From the NCBI RefSeq assembly GCF_015291625.1, contig NZ_CP030047.1, positions 248,001-312,000 of the forward strand: DNA of 64,000 nucleotides, written 5' to 3'. The stretch comes from Bradyrhizobium sp. CCBAU 53421. Lineage in GTDB: Bacteria > Pseudomonadota > Alphaproteobacteria > Rhizobiales > Xanthobacteraceae. This document shows, in pieces, positions 26,315 to 35,082 of this stretch. The notes under the pieces were generated by a model. That model ran no database searches. It was not told the DNA's origin and saw only the letters and a list, made by a program, of their open reading frames with translations. Positions within the stretch are counted from its first letter, which is position 1; each line of letters begins with the position of its first letter. A program made the translations under genes and the position numbers.

Positions 26315-27592
26315 ATGAAATCGGCTTTCAATCGATCCATACTTGCGTTCGCGGCGATTGCGCTGCTGGCGGGGACAACCTTCGCCAATGCGCAGCAACA
26401 AACCGACAAGAATCGTGCGTTGAAGAAGTACGAGTCCGGCACCAAGGAATTCTGGACCCATCCGCCGGATGACTGGTTCCTCGGCGACGAGACCGAAGCG
26501 CAGAAGGGCCTTGCCCCGCCGTCCGGTCCGCCGACCGGCGCGTCGGATTCCGAGCTCGCGGCGATGATGAAGAAGATCAAGCTGCCGCCGGGCTTCAAGA
26601 TCGAGGTCTACGCCTCGAACGTGCTCGCGGCGCGGCAGATGGCCTGGGGCGACAAGGGCACGCTGTTCGTCGGCTCGTTCGGCCTCGGCAACGTCTATGC
26701 GATCAAGGACAACAACGGCAAGAAGGAGGTCAAGACCATCCTCAAGGGCCTCAACATGCCGACGGGCCTCGCCTTCAAGGACGGCGCGCTCTACGTCATC
26801 GCGGTCGACAAGCTGATCAAGTACGACAATGCCGAAGCCAATCTCGACAATCTCGGCAGCGGCAAGGTGGTGTATGACGACATGCCGTCCTACGCGGCGC
26901 ATGGCTGGAAATACATCGCCGTCGACAAGGACGGCTGGTTCTACATTCCGTTCGGGCCTCCCTTCAACATCGGCATCCCGCCGACCTCGGTGTCGCAGAT
27001 CCGCCGCGTCGATCCCAAGACCGGCAATGCGGAGATCTATGCGCTCGGCGTGCGCAACTCGGTCGGCGGCGACGTCGATCCGCGCACCGGCAAGTACTGG
27101 TTCACCGAAAATGCCCGCGACTGGATCAGCGACGATCTGCCGAGCGACAAGCTCAACATGATCTCGAAGATCGGCGAGCACTTCGGCTATCCCTATTGCC
27201 ACCAGGGCAATCTGCCGGACACCAAGTTCGCGATGGGTCACAAGTGCTCGGAGTTCACCCCGCCGGTCTACAATCTTGGTGCGCACGTGGCTCCGCTCGG
27301 CATGAAGTTCTATACCGGCAGCCAATTCCCGGCCGATTACAAGAACAGCATCCTGATCGCCGAGCACGGCTCCTGGAACCGGCACAAGTATCAGGGCGGC
27401 CGCATCGTGAAGATCACCGCGAGCCCCGACGGCAAGAACGCCAAGCAGGAAATCTTCGCCTCCGGCTGGATCGAGGGTGACCAGGGCTATCTCGGCCGTC
27501 CGGCCGACATCCTGCTCGACAAGGATGGCTCCATCCTCGTCGCCGACGACTGGGCCGGTGCGATCTATCGCATCAGCTACAGCAAGAAGTAA
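26315..27592 (+). CDS. Sorbosone-dehydrogenase-type (PQQ-like) sugar dehydrogenase
   Basis: A 425-residue periplasmic dehydrogenase with a signal peptide (SILAFAAIALLAGTTFANAQ). The mature part is a beta-propeller of the soluble glucose/sorbosone dehydrogenase family: LPPGFKIEVYASNVLAARQMAWGDKGTLFVG, MPTGLAFKDGALYV, HGWKYIAVDKDGWFYIPFG, RIRRVDP-like strands, FTENARDWI and IAEHGSWNRHKYQGG. It would oxidise a sugar or aldehyde with PQQ and pass electrons to the diheme cytochrome c encoded 180 bases downstream. No PQQ synthesis genes lie in this window. Tandem repeats and a hairpin precede it. Confidence 0.88.
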   Translation: MKSAFNRSILAFAAIALLAGTTFANAQQQTDKNRALKKYESGTKEFWTHPPDDWFLGDETEAQKGLAPPSGPPTGASDSELAAMMKKIKLPPGFKIEVYASNVLAARQMAWGDKGTLFVGSFGLGNVYAIKDNNGKKEVKTILKGLNMPTGLAFKDGALYVIAVDKLIKYDNAEANLDNLGSGKVVYDDMPSYAAHGWKYIAVDKDGWFYIPFGPPFNIGIPPTSVSQIRRVDPKTGNAEIYALGVRNSVGGDVDPRTGKYWFTENARDWISDDLPSDKLNMISKIGEHFGYPYCHQGNLPDTKFAMGHKCSEFTPPVYNLGAHVAPLGMKFYTGSQFPADYKNSILIAEHGSWNRHKYQGGRIVKITASPDGKNAKQEIFASGWIEGDQGYLGRPADILLDKDGSILVADDWAGAIYRISYSKK

Positions 27593-27668
27593 CGGTTGAA
27601 CGCTTAAGAGGCTGCGGTAGCCACGTGGCGGCCGCAGCCTCTGTTGCGATCGGGCAACGGAACCCCTC

Positions 27669-27757
27669 GTCATGCCCGGACTTGATCCGGGCATCCATCC
27701 CAACAAAAACCCTTCAGCAAGCGCGATGGATTGCCGGGTCGAGCCCGGCAATGACAG
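27669..27757. repeat. Intergenic inverted repeat (TCATGCCCGGACTTGATCCGGGCA family)
   Basis: GTCATGCCCGGACTTGATCC at the left is complementary in blocks to the right part, TTGCCGGGTCGAGCCCGGCAATGAC. It fills the gap between the dehydrogenase and the cytochrome genes. The same family is widespread in this clade's intergenic DNA. Confidence 0.8.
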
Positions 27758-27772
27758 CCGGAGAAACTGACA

Positions 27773-28351
27773 ATGCGTCATGCGTCGTTTGGAGTCCTAT
27801 CAGCGGCCATGCTGCTGGCATCTTCCGCCCAGGCTGCCGACGTCGCGGCCGGCAAGGCGAAGGCCGAGATCTGCGCCGGTTGCCACGGCGACAACGGCAT
27901 CTCGCAGACCGAGAACATTCCCTCGCTCGCCGGCCAGCTCGACCAGTTCATCCAATGGCAGCTGGTGTACTTCCGCGCCGGCGCGCGCAAGAACGAGCAG
28001 ATGCAGCCGATCGTCGAGCAGCTCAACAACGACGACATCCGCAATCTCGGCGCCTATTTCGCGTCGCTGACGCCGTTCAAGGGCGGCAAGGACGACAATC
28101 CGGACCTGTCCGAGAAGGGCAAGCAGGCTGCGGCCGGCCGCCGCTGTGCCTCTTGCCACGGCGACGGCTTCGCCGGCACCAAGGCGGTGGCCCGCATCGC
28201 CGGTCAGCGCGAGGAGTATCTCGTCAAGGCGCTGCACGACTACAAGTCAGGACAGCGCTCCGGCGGCGCGCAGGCCGCGATGGCCGATGTGGCGTATCCG
28301 TTGAGCGACGAAGAGATCACCGCGCTCGCGCATTATCTGGCGCATTTGTGA
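27773..28351 (+). CDS. Diheme cytochrome c (c4-like)
   Basis: A 192-residue exported cytochrome with signal peptide (VLSAAMLLASSAQAAD) and two heme sites, CAGCH (residues 34-38) and CASCH (125-129). Each half ends with an axial-methionine region (KNEQMQPIVEQLN and GGAQAAMADVAYPL). The layout is that of cytochrome c4. It probably takes electrons from the dehydrogenase encoded upstream. Confidence 0.92.
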   Translation: MRHASFGVLSAAMLLASSAQAADVAAGKAKAEICAGCHGDNGISQTENIPSLAGQLDQFIQWQLVYFRAGARKNEQMQPIVEQLNNDDIRNLGAYFASLTPFKGGKDDNPDLSEKGKQAAAGRRCASCHGDGFAGTKAVARIAGQREEYLVKALHDYKSGQRSGGAQAAMADVAYPLSDEEITALAHYLAHL

Positions 28352-28372
28352 GAAGGCGCTCGCGCTCTCTTA

Positions 28373-28538
28373 TCCTCCCCTGGAGGGGGAGGATCGGCGC
28401 GAATGAAATGAGCGACGAGGTGGGGTGACGGTCTCTCCACTCAAACAGTGCCCGTGTTGAGACATCACCCCACCCCGTCTCACATTCCGCTTCGCTTCAT
28501 GTGAGCCGACCCTCCCCCTCCAGGGGAGGGTGGAAGTT
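28373..28538. repeat. Intergenic palindromic repeat (CTCCCCTGGAGGGGGAGG family)
   Basis: CCTCCCCTGGAGGGGGAGG at the left and CCTCCCCCTCCAGGGGAGGG at the right are complementary. Between them lie GACGAGGTGGGGTGA and CACCCCACCCCGTC, and GAATGAAATGAGCGA with a matching TCACATTCCGCTTCGCTTCAT block. It separates two convergent genes. Confidence 0.8.
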
Positions 28539-29454
28539 ACCCGCGCTGCTTCTCATATGCCTTGAGATGCGTATAGGCCGTGCGCAGCTTCGGCACCGGG
28601 ATCTTGGCGGCGTCGGCGCGCACGATCAGGTCGCCGATCACGTGGTCGGCCTCGACCGGCTGCCCGGCCTTGATGTCGCGGAACATCGATGCGGTCATCG
28701 GCGAGCCTTCGGTGGTCAAGAGCCCGCGGGTGCGCTGGAAGAACGGGCCACCCGGCGAATGGCCGGCGTCTGCCGCGATCGCGCTGCATTCGTCGAGGAT
28801 GCCGAGCAGGAAATCCTTGCCGCCGGGCGCGGCCAGGATATTGCCGACCGAGGTCCGCATCAGGCTGGTGGAGGCGGCGAGCGATGCCAGGAACACCCAC
28901 TTCTCCCACATGTCCTGCATCACGTGCTCGCTGGCGGCGGCACCGTTGATCGCGGAGAAGGTCTCGGCGATCGCGCGCACCCGGTCCGACAGGCCGCCGG
29001 CGCGCTCGCCGAAACCGAGCGACTGCATCGGCTGCAGCTGCACCACCTCGCGCTTCTCGTTCAGCGTCGCCGCGATCGCGCAGAGGCCGCCGAGCACATG
29101 CTGCGCGCCGAATGTCTTGTCCAGCGCATCGAGATGCAGCATGCCGTTGAGCAGCGGGATGATCGCGGTTTTGTCGCCGATCGCGGGTGCAAAGGACTTG
29201 ATCGCGTCGTCGAGGTCGAACGCCTTGCAGCTCAACAGTACGACGTCGAACTTGTCGGACAGTTTGTCGGCCTGCACGGTCGGCGGATTGTTCAGCGTGA
29301 CATCGCCGTTCGGGCTCTTGATCACGAGGCCGGCGGAGGCGAGCTCGGCGGCGCGGCGGGGCCGGACGAGAAAGGTGACGTCGCGCCCGGCCTGAAGCAT
29401 CCGGCCGCCGAAATAACCGCCGATCGCACCGGCGCCGACCACGAGAACGCGCAT
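28537..29454 (-). CDS. Ketopantoate reductase-family oxidoreductase (PanE/ApbA)
   Basis: A 305-residue NADP-dependent reductase. VLVVGAGAIGGYFGGRML is the Rossmann nucleotide site, VVLLSCKAFDLDDAI carries the conserved Ser/Lys area, and MQDMWEKWVFLASLAASTSLMRTSVG carries the catalytic lysine and the domain's helical bundle. Family members reduce 2-dehydropantoate or other 2-oxoacids; the housekeeping PanE may be another gene, so I give no symbol. It is the distal gene of a minus-strand run with the DsbA-fold and MATE genes. Confidence 0.88.
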   Translation of the reverse strand: MRVLVVGAGAIGGYFGGRMLQAGRDVTFLVRPRRAAELASAGLVIKSPNGDVTLNNPPTVQADKLSDKFDVVLLSCKAFDLDDAIKSFAPAIGDKTAIIPLLNGMLHLDALDKTFGAQHVLGGLCAIAATLNEKREVVQLQPMQSLGFGERAGGLSDRVRAIAETFSAINGAAASEHVMQDMWEKWVFLASLAASTSLMRTSVGNILAAPGGKDFLLGILDECSAIAADAGHSPGGPFFQRTRGLLTTEGSPMTASMFRDIKAGQPVEADHVIGDLIVRADAAKIPVPKLRTAYTHLKAYEKQRG

Positions 29455-29570
29455 GGGAATTTGTCCTTCTTTGTTGTTGCCCGCGAGCGAGCGAAGAGCG
29501 AATGAGGAATGGCGAATAGATAGGGATGTCGCTCGACTATTCGCTACCTGCTATTGGCCATTCCCTCATC

Positions 29571-30176
29571 TCACTTTCCCGACACCAGTTCCTCGACTTC
29601 GCGCAGCTGCTCCTTGCCGAAAAAGATCTCGCTGCCGACGAAGAAGGTCGGCGAGCCGAACGCGCCGCGCTCGACGGCGGCCTGGGTGTTCGCGATCAGC
29701 TTGGCCTTGACGTCGGCGTCCTGCGCGCGGGCGAACAGCTTTGCGGCGTCGAGGCCGGAGGCGGCGATGGCTTTGCCGGCCACTTCCGGATCGTCCATCT
29801 TCTTCGGCTCGACCCACATGTGGTGGAAGGCGGCCTCGATGTATTTCTCGAACACGCCCTCGAACTGGGCGGCGACTGCCGCGCGCATCAGGTTCAGCGT
29901 ATTGACCGGGAAGAACGGGTTCCAGACGTAGGGCTTGACGCCAAAGCGCTTGAGGAAGCGCTCGGTCTCGATCTTCATGAACTCGGGCTTGTTCTTGACG
30001 CCAGCCAGCGTCTCGGCGGGCGACTTGTTGTTGGTGGCCTTGAAGATGCCGCCGAGCAGGACCGGAACATATTCGAACTTGACGCCGGTGCGCTGCTCGA
30101 TCGCCGGGATCGCCTCGTGGCTAAGGAAGGCGTTGGGGCTGCCGAAATCGAACAGGAATTGCGGGTTCTGGCTCAC
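29571..30176 (-). CDS. DsbA-fold 2-hydroxychromene-2-carboxylate isomerase
   Basis: A 201-residue kappa-class GST-like protein. QFLFDFGSPNAFLSHEAIP opens the thioredoxin fold with the Ser that activates glutathione in place of a CxxC pair; VWNPFFPVNTLNLMRAAVA and AFGSPTFFVGSEIFFGKEQL are the other conserved parts. Such enzymes isomerise naphthalene-breakdown intermediates or act on glutathione conjugates. I chose the GTG at 30176, preceded by GGGAGAGACC; an upstream ATG would add 14 unlike residues. Confidence 0.88.
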   Translation of the reverse strand: MSQNPQFLFDFGSPNAFLSHEAIPAIEQRTGVKFEYVPVLLGGIFKATNNKSPAETLAGVKNKPEFMKIETERFLKRFGVKPYVWNPFFPVNTLNLMRAAVAAQFEGVFEKYIEAAFHHMWVEPKKMDDPEVAGKAIAASGLDAAKLFARAQDADVKAKLIANTQAAVERGAFGSPTFFVGSEIFFGKEQLREVEELVSGK

Positions 30177-30284
30177 GGCGGTCTCTCCCTCGGCTTGTCT
30201 CGTTTGGGCTTTTAGCATGAGCCTGCTGCCGCAGGCGCCATCCGTAGAATATGATACTCATCATGTGAGCCGCAGCGCGCGATG

Positions 30285-31640
30285 TCAAATCAGCCGCTTG
30301 ATGGTCTGCTTGCGCCATACCAGGGTGTAATAGGCCATCTGCAGCAGGAACATGGTTGCGAAGGTGACGGGATAGGCGATCCAGATGCCGCTGACGCCGA
30401 TGCTGCGGCTCAGCAGGGTCGCGACCGGCACCTCGACCAGCGCGATCGCCAGGGTCGAGATGAACAGCGGCATCCACACCGTGCCGCCGGCACGCATCGC
30501 GCCCGAGAACACCGTCGCCATGCCGAACAGCACCATGCTCCACAGCACGATGTAGAGGAGCTGCTGCGCCAGCGCGAGCACCGCGGCATCGACGATGAAG
30601 AAGCCCATCAGCGGCCGCGCAAAGAGATAGCCGAGCGCGACAAGTCCGCCGGTCAGCGCGAGATTCATCTCGATCCCGGTGCGGACGATGGCGCCGACCC
30701 GGCCGGAATCGCCGCGGCCGATCGCCTGTGCGCCGAAGATCGACACGGATATGGCGATCGAGATCGCCGGAAACTGCACATAGCCGATCACCTGGTTGAC
30801 CGCGCCATAGGCGGCGGTGGCGTCCGAGCCGAACCCGTTGACGAGGCCGAGCAGCACCAGTTCGGCGAGCGAGACCACCACCATGCCGATCGCGGTCGGA
30901 ATGCCGAGCCGCAGTACGATGCGCAGTAGCGCGCCGTTCGGCCGCATCGCGCGCAGGAACGCGGCGTCGAAGGCCAGCGGATGCTTGTGCCTGAGCATGT
31001 GGACATGCAGCCAGAGCAGCGTGACGACGCCCGAAATCGCGGAGGCAATTGCGGCACTGGCGACGCCGAGCATCGGCAGGCCGAGCCAGCCCTGGATCAA
31101 CGCCGGCGTCACGACGAGGCCGACGATGGTCGACACCGTCAGCGCCACCAGCGGCGTCACCGTGTCGCCGACGCCGCGCATCATTGCGGTGAGCAGCAGG
31201 AAGGCGAAGGTCACCGGCATCGTGATCATCATGATCCGTGCATAGGACACCGCGGCGTCGAGAACGTCGGGCGGTGTCGCGAGCGCGATCAACAGCGGCC
31301 GAGCGAACAGGCCGCCAAGGATCGCTATCGCCAGCGCCAGCAGCAGCGTCACCGTCATGGTGGTGCCGGCGACCGCCTTAACCCGGTCGGGCTCGCCGGC
31401 GCCCCAGGCCTGGCCGATCATGACCGACGCACCGGCGCTCAGCCCGATCACGAAGGAGATGAAGAAGAACATCACCGGAAAGAACACCGACGCCGCCGCG
31501 AGCGCGTCGACCCCGATCATCTGGCCGAGATAGATGCCGTTGATGGTGCCGAACAGCGACTGCAGCACGTTGCTCAGCAGCATCGGTGCAAGGAACGACA
31601 GGAAGGCTTTGCGTAGAGAAGGAGGCTTGGACACGTTCAA
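30285..31640 (-). CDS. MATE family efflux transporter
   Basis: A 451-residue transporter with twelve membrane helices in two halves. FLAPMLLSNVLQSLFGTINGIYLGQMIG opens the first half, and AAYGAVNQVIGYVQFPAISIAISVSIFGAQAIGRGDSGRV opens the second. MATE pumps export drugs or metabolites with sodium or proton entry. The substrate cannot be inferred. It lies upstream of the DsbA-fold gene on the same strand, with about 100 bases between. Confidence 0.93.
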   Translation of the reverse strand: MNVSKPPSLRKAFLSFLAPMLLSNVLQSLFGTINGIYLGQMIGVDALAAASVFFPVMFFFISFVIGLSAGASVMIGQAWGAGEPDRVKAVAGTTMTVTLLLALAIAILGGLFARPLLIALATPPDVLDAAVSYARIMMITMPVTFAFLLLTAMMRGVGDTVTPLVALTVSTIVGLVVTPALIQGWLGLPMLGVASAAIASAISGVVTLLWLHVHMLRHKHPLAFDAAFLRAMRPNGALLRIVLRLGIPTAIGMVVVSLAELVLLGLVNGFGSDATAAYGAVNQVIGYVQFPAISIAISVSIFGAQAIGRGDSGRVGAIVRTGIEMNLALTGGLVALGYLFARPLMGFFIVDAAVLALAQQLLYIVLWSMVLFGMATVFSGAMRAGGTVWMPLFISTLAIALVEVPVATLLSRSIGVSGIWIAYPVTFATMFLLQMAYYTLVWRKQTIKRLI

Positions 31641-31745
31641 CTTCCAAAAATCGAGGCAGTGAGGACGGCCGGAGCGGGTCTGCGGTTCTGCCCTGAAAGC
31701 CGAATCGCCGGCCCGTGGCCGTCACCTGTTTCGCGCGAATGTGCG

Positions 31746-32333
31746 TCAGTCCGCTTGATCGCTATAGGCGAGCTTGATCGCGTGGTCGCGGATATCGGCC
31801 GGCCAGTCCGCGATCAGCGTCGCAAAACGCCGCCGGTCGTGGGCGAACAGGGCGCGGATCGCATCCTCATAGTTCGGCCGGTTGCCGGCCATCGTTGTCA
31901 TGAAGCGATAGGCCGCATCCTGCGCGCTGCGCGTGCGGTCCTTGTCGCCGCTTGAGCGCCGCGCTTCGTCGATCAACTTGCGGATCGCCACCGATGCGCC
32001 GCCCTTCTGCTGCGCGAGCCAGTCCCAATGGCGCGGCAACAGCGTGATTTCGCGCGCGACGACGCCGAGTTTCGGCCGTCCGGGACCGCGCGGCGCGGCC
32101 GGTGTTGCCGGCTCCTCGTCGAGGAGAGGCGCGGGCTTCGGCAACCGCGCCAGCACGTCGTCGACCGAGCCGCGGAAATCGATATCGACCAGCGCCGAGG
32201 TGCGGCCGTTGAACACCAGGACCGCAGCATCCTTGCGCTGGTCGAGCAGCTGCTTGGCGGCGCGCGCGACCTCCGGGAGGTCGCCGGCCCCGATGCGATG
32301 CTCGCCTTCGAAGGCGACATAGGCAGGATTCAT
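31746..32333 (-). CDS. DUF2239 family protein
   Basis: A 195-residue cytoplasmic protein that matches the DUF2239 pattern: YVAFEGEHRIGAGDLPEVARAAKQL at the start, VLVFNGRTSALVDIDFRGSVDDVLARL, GPGRPKLGVVAREITLLPRHWDWLAQQKGGASVAIRKLIDEA in the middle, and YRFMTTMAGNRPNYEDAIRALFAHD near the end. The central part looks like a ribbon-helix-helix-type or DNA-binding stretch, but no function is established. It is divergent from the GST gene, with 131 bases between. Confidence 0.85.
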   Translation of the reverse strand: MNPAYVAFEGEHRIGAGDLPEVARAAKQLLDQRKDAAVLVFNGRTSALVDIDFRGSVDDVLARLPKPAPLLDEEPATPAAPRGPGRPKLGVVAREITLLPRHWDWLAQQKGGASVAIRKLIDEARRSSGDKDRTRSAQDAAYRFMTTMAGNRPNYEDAIRALFAHDRRRFATLIADWPADIRDHAIKLAYSDQAD

Positions 32334-32464
32334 GGTAGACCTCTCCGATTGCGCGACGTATTGCCCGGGTCATTTCCAGCAAGCACGGCGCGTCGATCTC
32401 GACTTTCCTGTTCCCGGCTGGCACCAAACGCCGCCCGATAGCGCCGATATTTCAGAGGACGCCC

Positions 32465-33130
32465 ATGCTGACGGTTCATCATCTCAACAATTCCCGCTCG
32501 CAGCGCGTGCTGTGGCTGCTCGAGGAATTGGGGGTGCCCTATGAGATCGTGCGCTACCAGCGGCAGCCCGACATGCGCGCGCCGAAGGAGCTGCGTGCGA
32601 TCCATCCGCTCGGCAAGTCGCCGGTCGTCACCGACAACGGCAACACCATCGCGGAATCCGGCGCGATCCTCGAATACATCATCGCGACCTACGGCAATGG
32701 ACGCCTGATCCCGCCGGCCGATACGCCGGAGCGGCTGCGCTACACCTATTGGCTGCACTATGCCGAAGGCTCGGCGATGACGCCGCTGCTGCTGAAGCTG
32801 CTGTTCACGCTGATGCCGAAGCGCGCGCCGGCGCTGCTCAGGCCACTGGTACGCAAGGTCTCGAACCAGGCGCTGTCCACGCTGGTCAATCCGCAGCTCA
32901 AGCAGCACATGACCTATTGGGAAGGCGAACTCGGCAAGAGCGAGTGGTTCGCCGGCAACGAATTCTCCGGCGCCGACATCCAGATGAGCTTTCCGCTCGA
33001 GGCGGCCGCCGCGCGCGGCGGGCTCGAGGACGGCCACCCGAAATGCGTCGCGTTCCTGGAGCGCATCCACGCCCGCCCGGCCTATGCGCGGGCGCTGGAG
33101 AAGGGTGGACCATACGAGGTCGGCCGCTAG
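32465..33130 (+). CDS. Glutathione S-transferase
   Basis: A 221-residue GST. The N-terminal thioredoxin fold has HHLNNSRSQRVLWLLEELGVPYEI with the catalytic Ser/Asn, then HPLGKSPVVTDNGNTIAESGAILEYII, which holds the glutathione-binding SPVV and ESGAI. The C-terminal helical half ends with WFAGNEFSGADIQMSFPLEAAAARGGL, the usual N-capping box. The target compound is unknown. Confidence 0.93.
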   Translation: MLTVHHLNNSRSQRVLWLLEELGVPYEIVRYQRQPDMRAPKELRAIHPLGKSPVVTDNGNTIAESGAILEYIIATYGNGRLIPPADTPERLRYTYWLHYAEGSAMTPLLLKLLFTLMPKRAPALLRPLVRKVSNQALSTLVNPQLKQHMTYWEGELGKSEWFAGNEFSGADIQMSFPLEAAAARGGLEDGHPKCVAFLERIHARPAYARALEKGGPYEVGR

Positions 33131-33138
33131 CATCTCGC

Positions 33139-33557
33139 TCATCGCGGCAGCTCGACCAGCGGCAGCAGCCGCGAATCGGCCAGCGCCGCGGTGCGATGCC
33201 CGCGAGGTAGGCCTCCGCCACCGCGAAGGCCAGGAACTCACCGCGGCTCTTCTGCCGGATCAGCATCGCGCGATCCCAGCGCTCGCCCTCGGGCCCGATC
33301 AGGAACGAGCCGCCTTCAGCCATGAACAGGATGTCGCCGCCGCTCTTCTGCAGATGCGGAAGCGTGTGGGCGACATAGCGGTCGTAGGCTTCCGCACCCG
33401 TGATCGGCTGCAACGGGGCCAGCTCCGGGCTTTGCGAATAATCGGCGATCTCGCGGAAGCGCAGCAAATTGAGCATCACCAGCTCGCCGGTGATCGCGCG
33501 CTGGGCAAAGTCGCGCCCAGCGTTCCAGGTCGGCTCCAGATAGCAGGCGGTGTCCAT
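33139..33557 (-). pseudogene. DUF1330 gene with a frameshift near its 3' end
   Basis: From the ATG at 33557 the frame encodes a DUF1330-like protein (ELVMLNLLRFREIADYS, AYDRYVAHTLPHLQKSGGDILFMAEGGSFLIGPE, WDRAMLIRQKSRGEFLAFA, EAYLAGI). After that the original frame runs on into nonsense antisense to the GST gene. In the next frame the expected tail appears at once: TAALADSRLLPLVELPR and a TGA at 33139-33141. One missing base at about 33190-33197 explains both. It is either a real recent inactivation or a sequencing error. Confidence 0.85.
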
Positions 33558-33662
33558 GTCAGCTCGTCCCATTCGCTCTTGATGGCGAGATTTTACCCGG
33601 GTGTAATTGCCTTGTCAATAATATCCGGGTATAAACTGCGGACTGATCCGACAGGAGCCGCC

Positions 33663-33998
33663 ATGAAGACCGAGGACCGCAAGCTGGCCATCGCCGACTA
33701 CAAGAAGCGTGCTGCCGTCGCCGGCGTGTTCGCGATCCGCAGTCGCGCGACCGGCGAGGTCTGGGTCGGGCAGGCTCTCGACCTTGAGAAAATCCAGAAC
33801 CGGATCTGGTTCACGCTGCGGATGGGCAGCCATCGCAATGCCGAGCTGCAGCGCGCCTGGTCGGCGCATGGTGCCGACAATCTCTCGCTCGAAACGCTGG
33901 AGCGGATCGAGGATGAGGAGCTCGGCTATGTGCGCGATACGCTGCTCAAGGAGCGCGTGCAGCACTGGCGCTCACTGCTGAACGCGTCCACAGTCTAG
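33663..33998 (+). CDS. GIY-YIG family nuclease-like protein
   Basis: A 111-residue protein of the small GIY-YIG type common in rhizobia: AVAGVFAIRSRATGEVWVGQALDLEKIQNRIWFTLRMGSHRN, then AWSAHGADNLSLETLERIEDEELGYVRDTLLKERVQHW. The motif reads GVF/VGQ instead of GIY/YIG, so nuclease activity is uncertain. The ATG at 33663 has GGAGCC before it. It is alone on its strand. Confidence 0.85.
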   Translation: MKTEDRKLAIADYKKRAAVAGVFAIRSRATGEVWVGQALDLEKIQNRIWFTLRMGSHRNAELQRAWSAHGADNLSLETLERIEDEELGYVRDTLLKERVQHWRSLLNASTV

Positions 33999-34002
33999 CC
34001 GC

Positions 34003-34899
34003 CTAGCGCGACGTCTGCGCGCCGCCGACCGACGGCAGAGGCTGCACGGTGACCCCGGGCGGCGGCACGTCGTCGTCGGGCACGAAGAAATCCTGCATCA
34101 GCGGCACCGAGGGATCGACGCGATAGCGTTCGAAGTCGCGTATGCCGTTGGCATAGAGCACCTTGTCGTCGATGCAGAAATTGCCGGTGAATTCGCGCGA
34201 TGGCCGCGTGATGATCGCGTAAGCCGCATCGCCCATGATCTCGGGCGTGCGGCTCGCCCGCATCATGGCGTCGCCGCCGAGCAGATTGCCGACCGCGGCG
34301 GTCGCGATCGTGGTGCGCGGCCACAATGCGTTGACGGCGATGCCGGCGGATTTCTGCTCGCCGGCCAGCCCGAGCACGCACATGCTCATGCCGAACTTTG
34401 CCATCGTGTAAGCGGTCGAGTGCTCGAACCATTTGGTCTTCATGTCGAGCGGCGGCGACAGCATCAGGATGTGTGGATTCTCCGCCTTCTTCAGATGCGG
34501 AATGCAGTATTTCGACACCATGAAGGTGCCGCGGGTATTGATCCCCATCATCAGGTCGTAGCGCTTCATGTCGGTCGTCTGCGAGGGCGTCAGGCTGATG
34601 GCGCTGGCATTGTTGACGCAGACGTCGATGCCGCCGAATTCGGCGACGGTCTGCTCGATCGCCGCCATCACCTGCGCCTCGTCCCTGATGTCGCAGATCA
34701 CTGGCAGCGCCTTGCCGCCCGCGGCGCGGACCTCGTCGGCGGCGGTATAGATCGTGCCCTTCAGCTTCGGATGCGGCTCGGTGGTCTTCGCCGCGATCGC
34801 GACATTGGCGCCGTCACGCGCCGCGCGAAGCGCAATCGCCAGCCCGATGCCGCGGCTCGCACCCGAGATGAACAGCGTCTTGCCTTTGAGCGATGTCAT
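34003..34899 (-). CDS. Short-chain dehydrogenase/reductase (HSDL2-like)
   Basis: A 298-residue SDR. GKTLFISGASRGIGLAIALRAARDGANVAI binds the NADP; VCVNNASAISL is the NNAS motif; YTMAK carries catalytic Tyr and Lys with the serine in LMLSPPLDM. Its length and the NALWPRTTIATAAVGNLLGGD stretch match the HSDL2-like group. It ends four bases from the GIY-YIG gene, tail to tail. The substrate is unknown. Confidence 0.92.
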   Translation of the reverse strand: MTSLKGKTLFISGASRGIGLAIALRAARDGANVAIAAKTTEPHPKLKGTIYTAADEVRAAGGKALPVICDIRDEAQVMAAIEQTVAEFGGIDVCVNNASAISLTPSQTTDMKRYDLMMGINTRGTFMVSKYCIPHLKKAENPHILMLSPPLDMKTKWFEHSTAYTMAKFGMSMCVLGLAGEQKSAGIAVNALWPRTTIATAAVGNLLGGDAMMRASRTPEIMGDAAYAIITRPSREFTGNFCIDDKVLYANGIRDFERYRVDPSVPLMQDFFVPDDDVPPPGVTVQPLPSVGGAQTSR

Positions 34900-34936
34900 G
34901 AAAATGGCCTCCAGTTAGGGACGCACACTATCAGGG

Positions 34937-35043
34937 CTCCCTCCCCCCTTGCGGGGGAGGGTTGGGGAGAGGGGTAAGCCACATACACCGTCTTCGCGGC
35001 CACCCCTCTCCCTAGCCCTCCCCCGCAAGGGGGGAGGGAACGA
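34937..35043. repeat. Intergenic palindromic repeat (CTCCCCCCTTGCGGGGGAGGG family)
   Basis: CTCCCCCCTTGCGGGGGAG and CTCCCCCGCAAGGGGGGAG are complementary and flank a shorter pair, GAGAGGGGT and ACCCCTCTC. Similar elements occur at 54808 and, more distantly, at 420 and 28373. Confidence 0.82.
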
Positions 35044-35082
35044 CGGAGCAAGCGGCGCGATCGTCGCGCCACTGCGACAACG

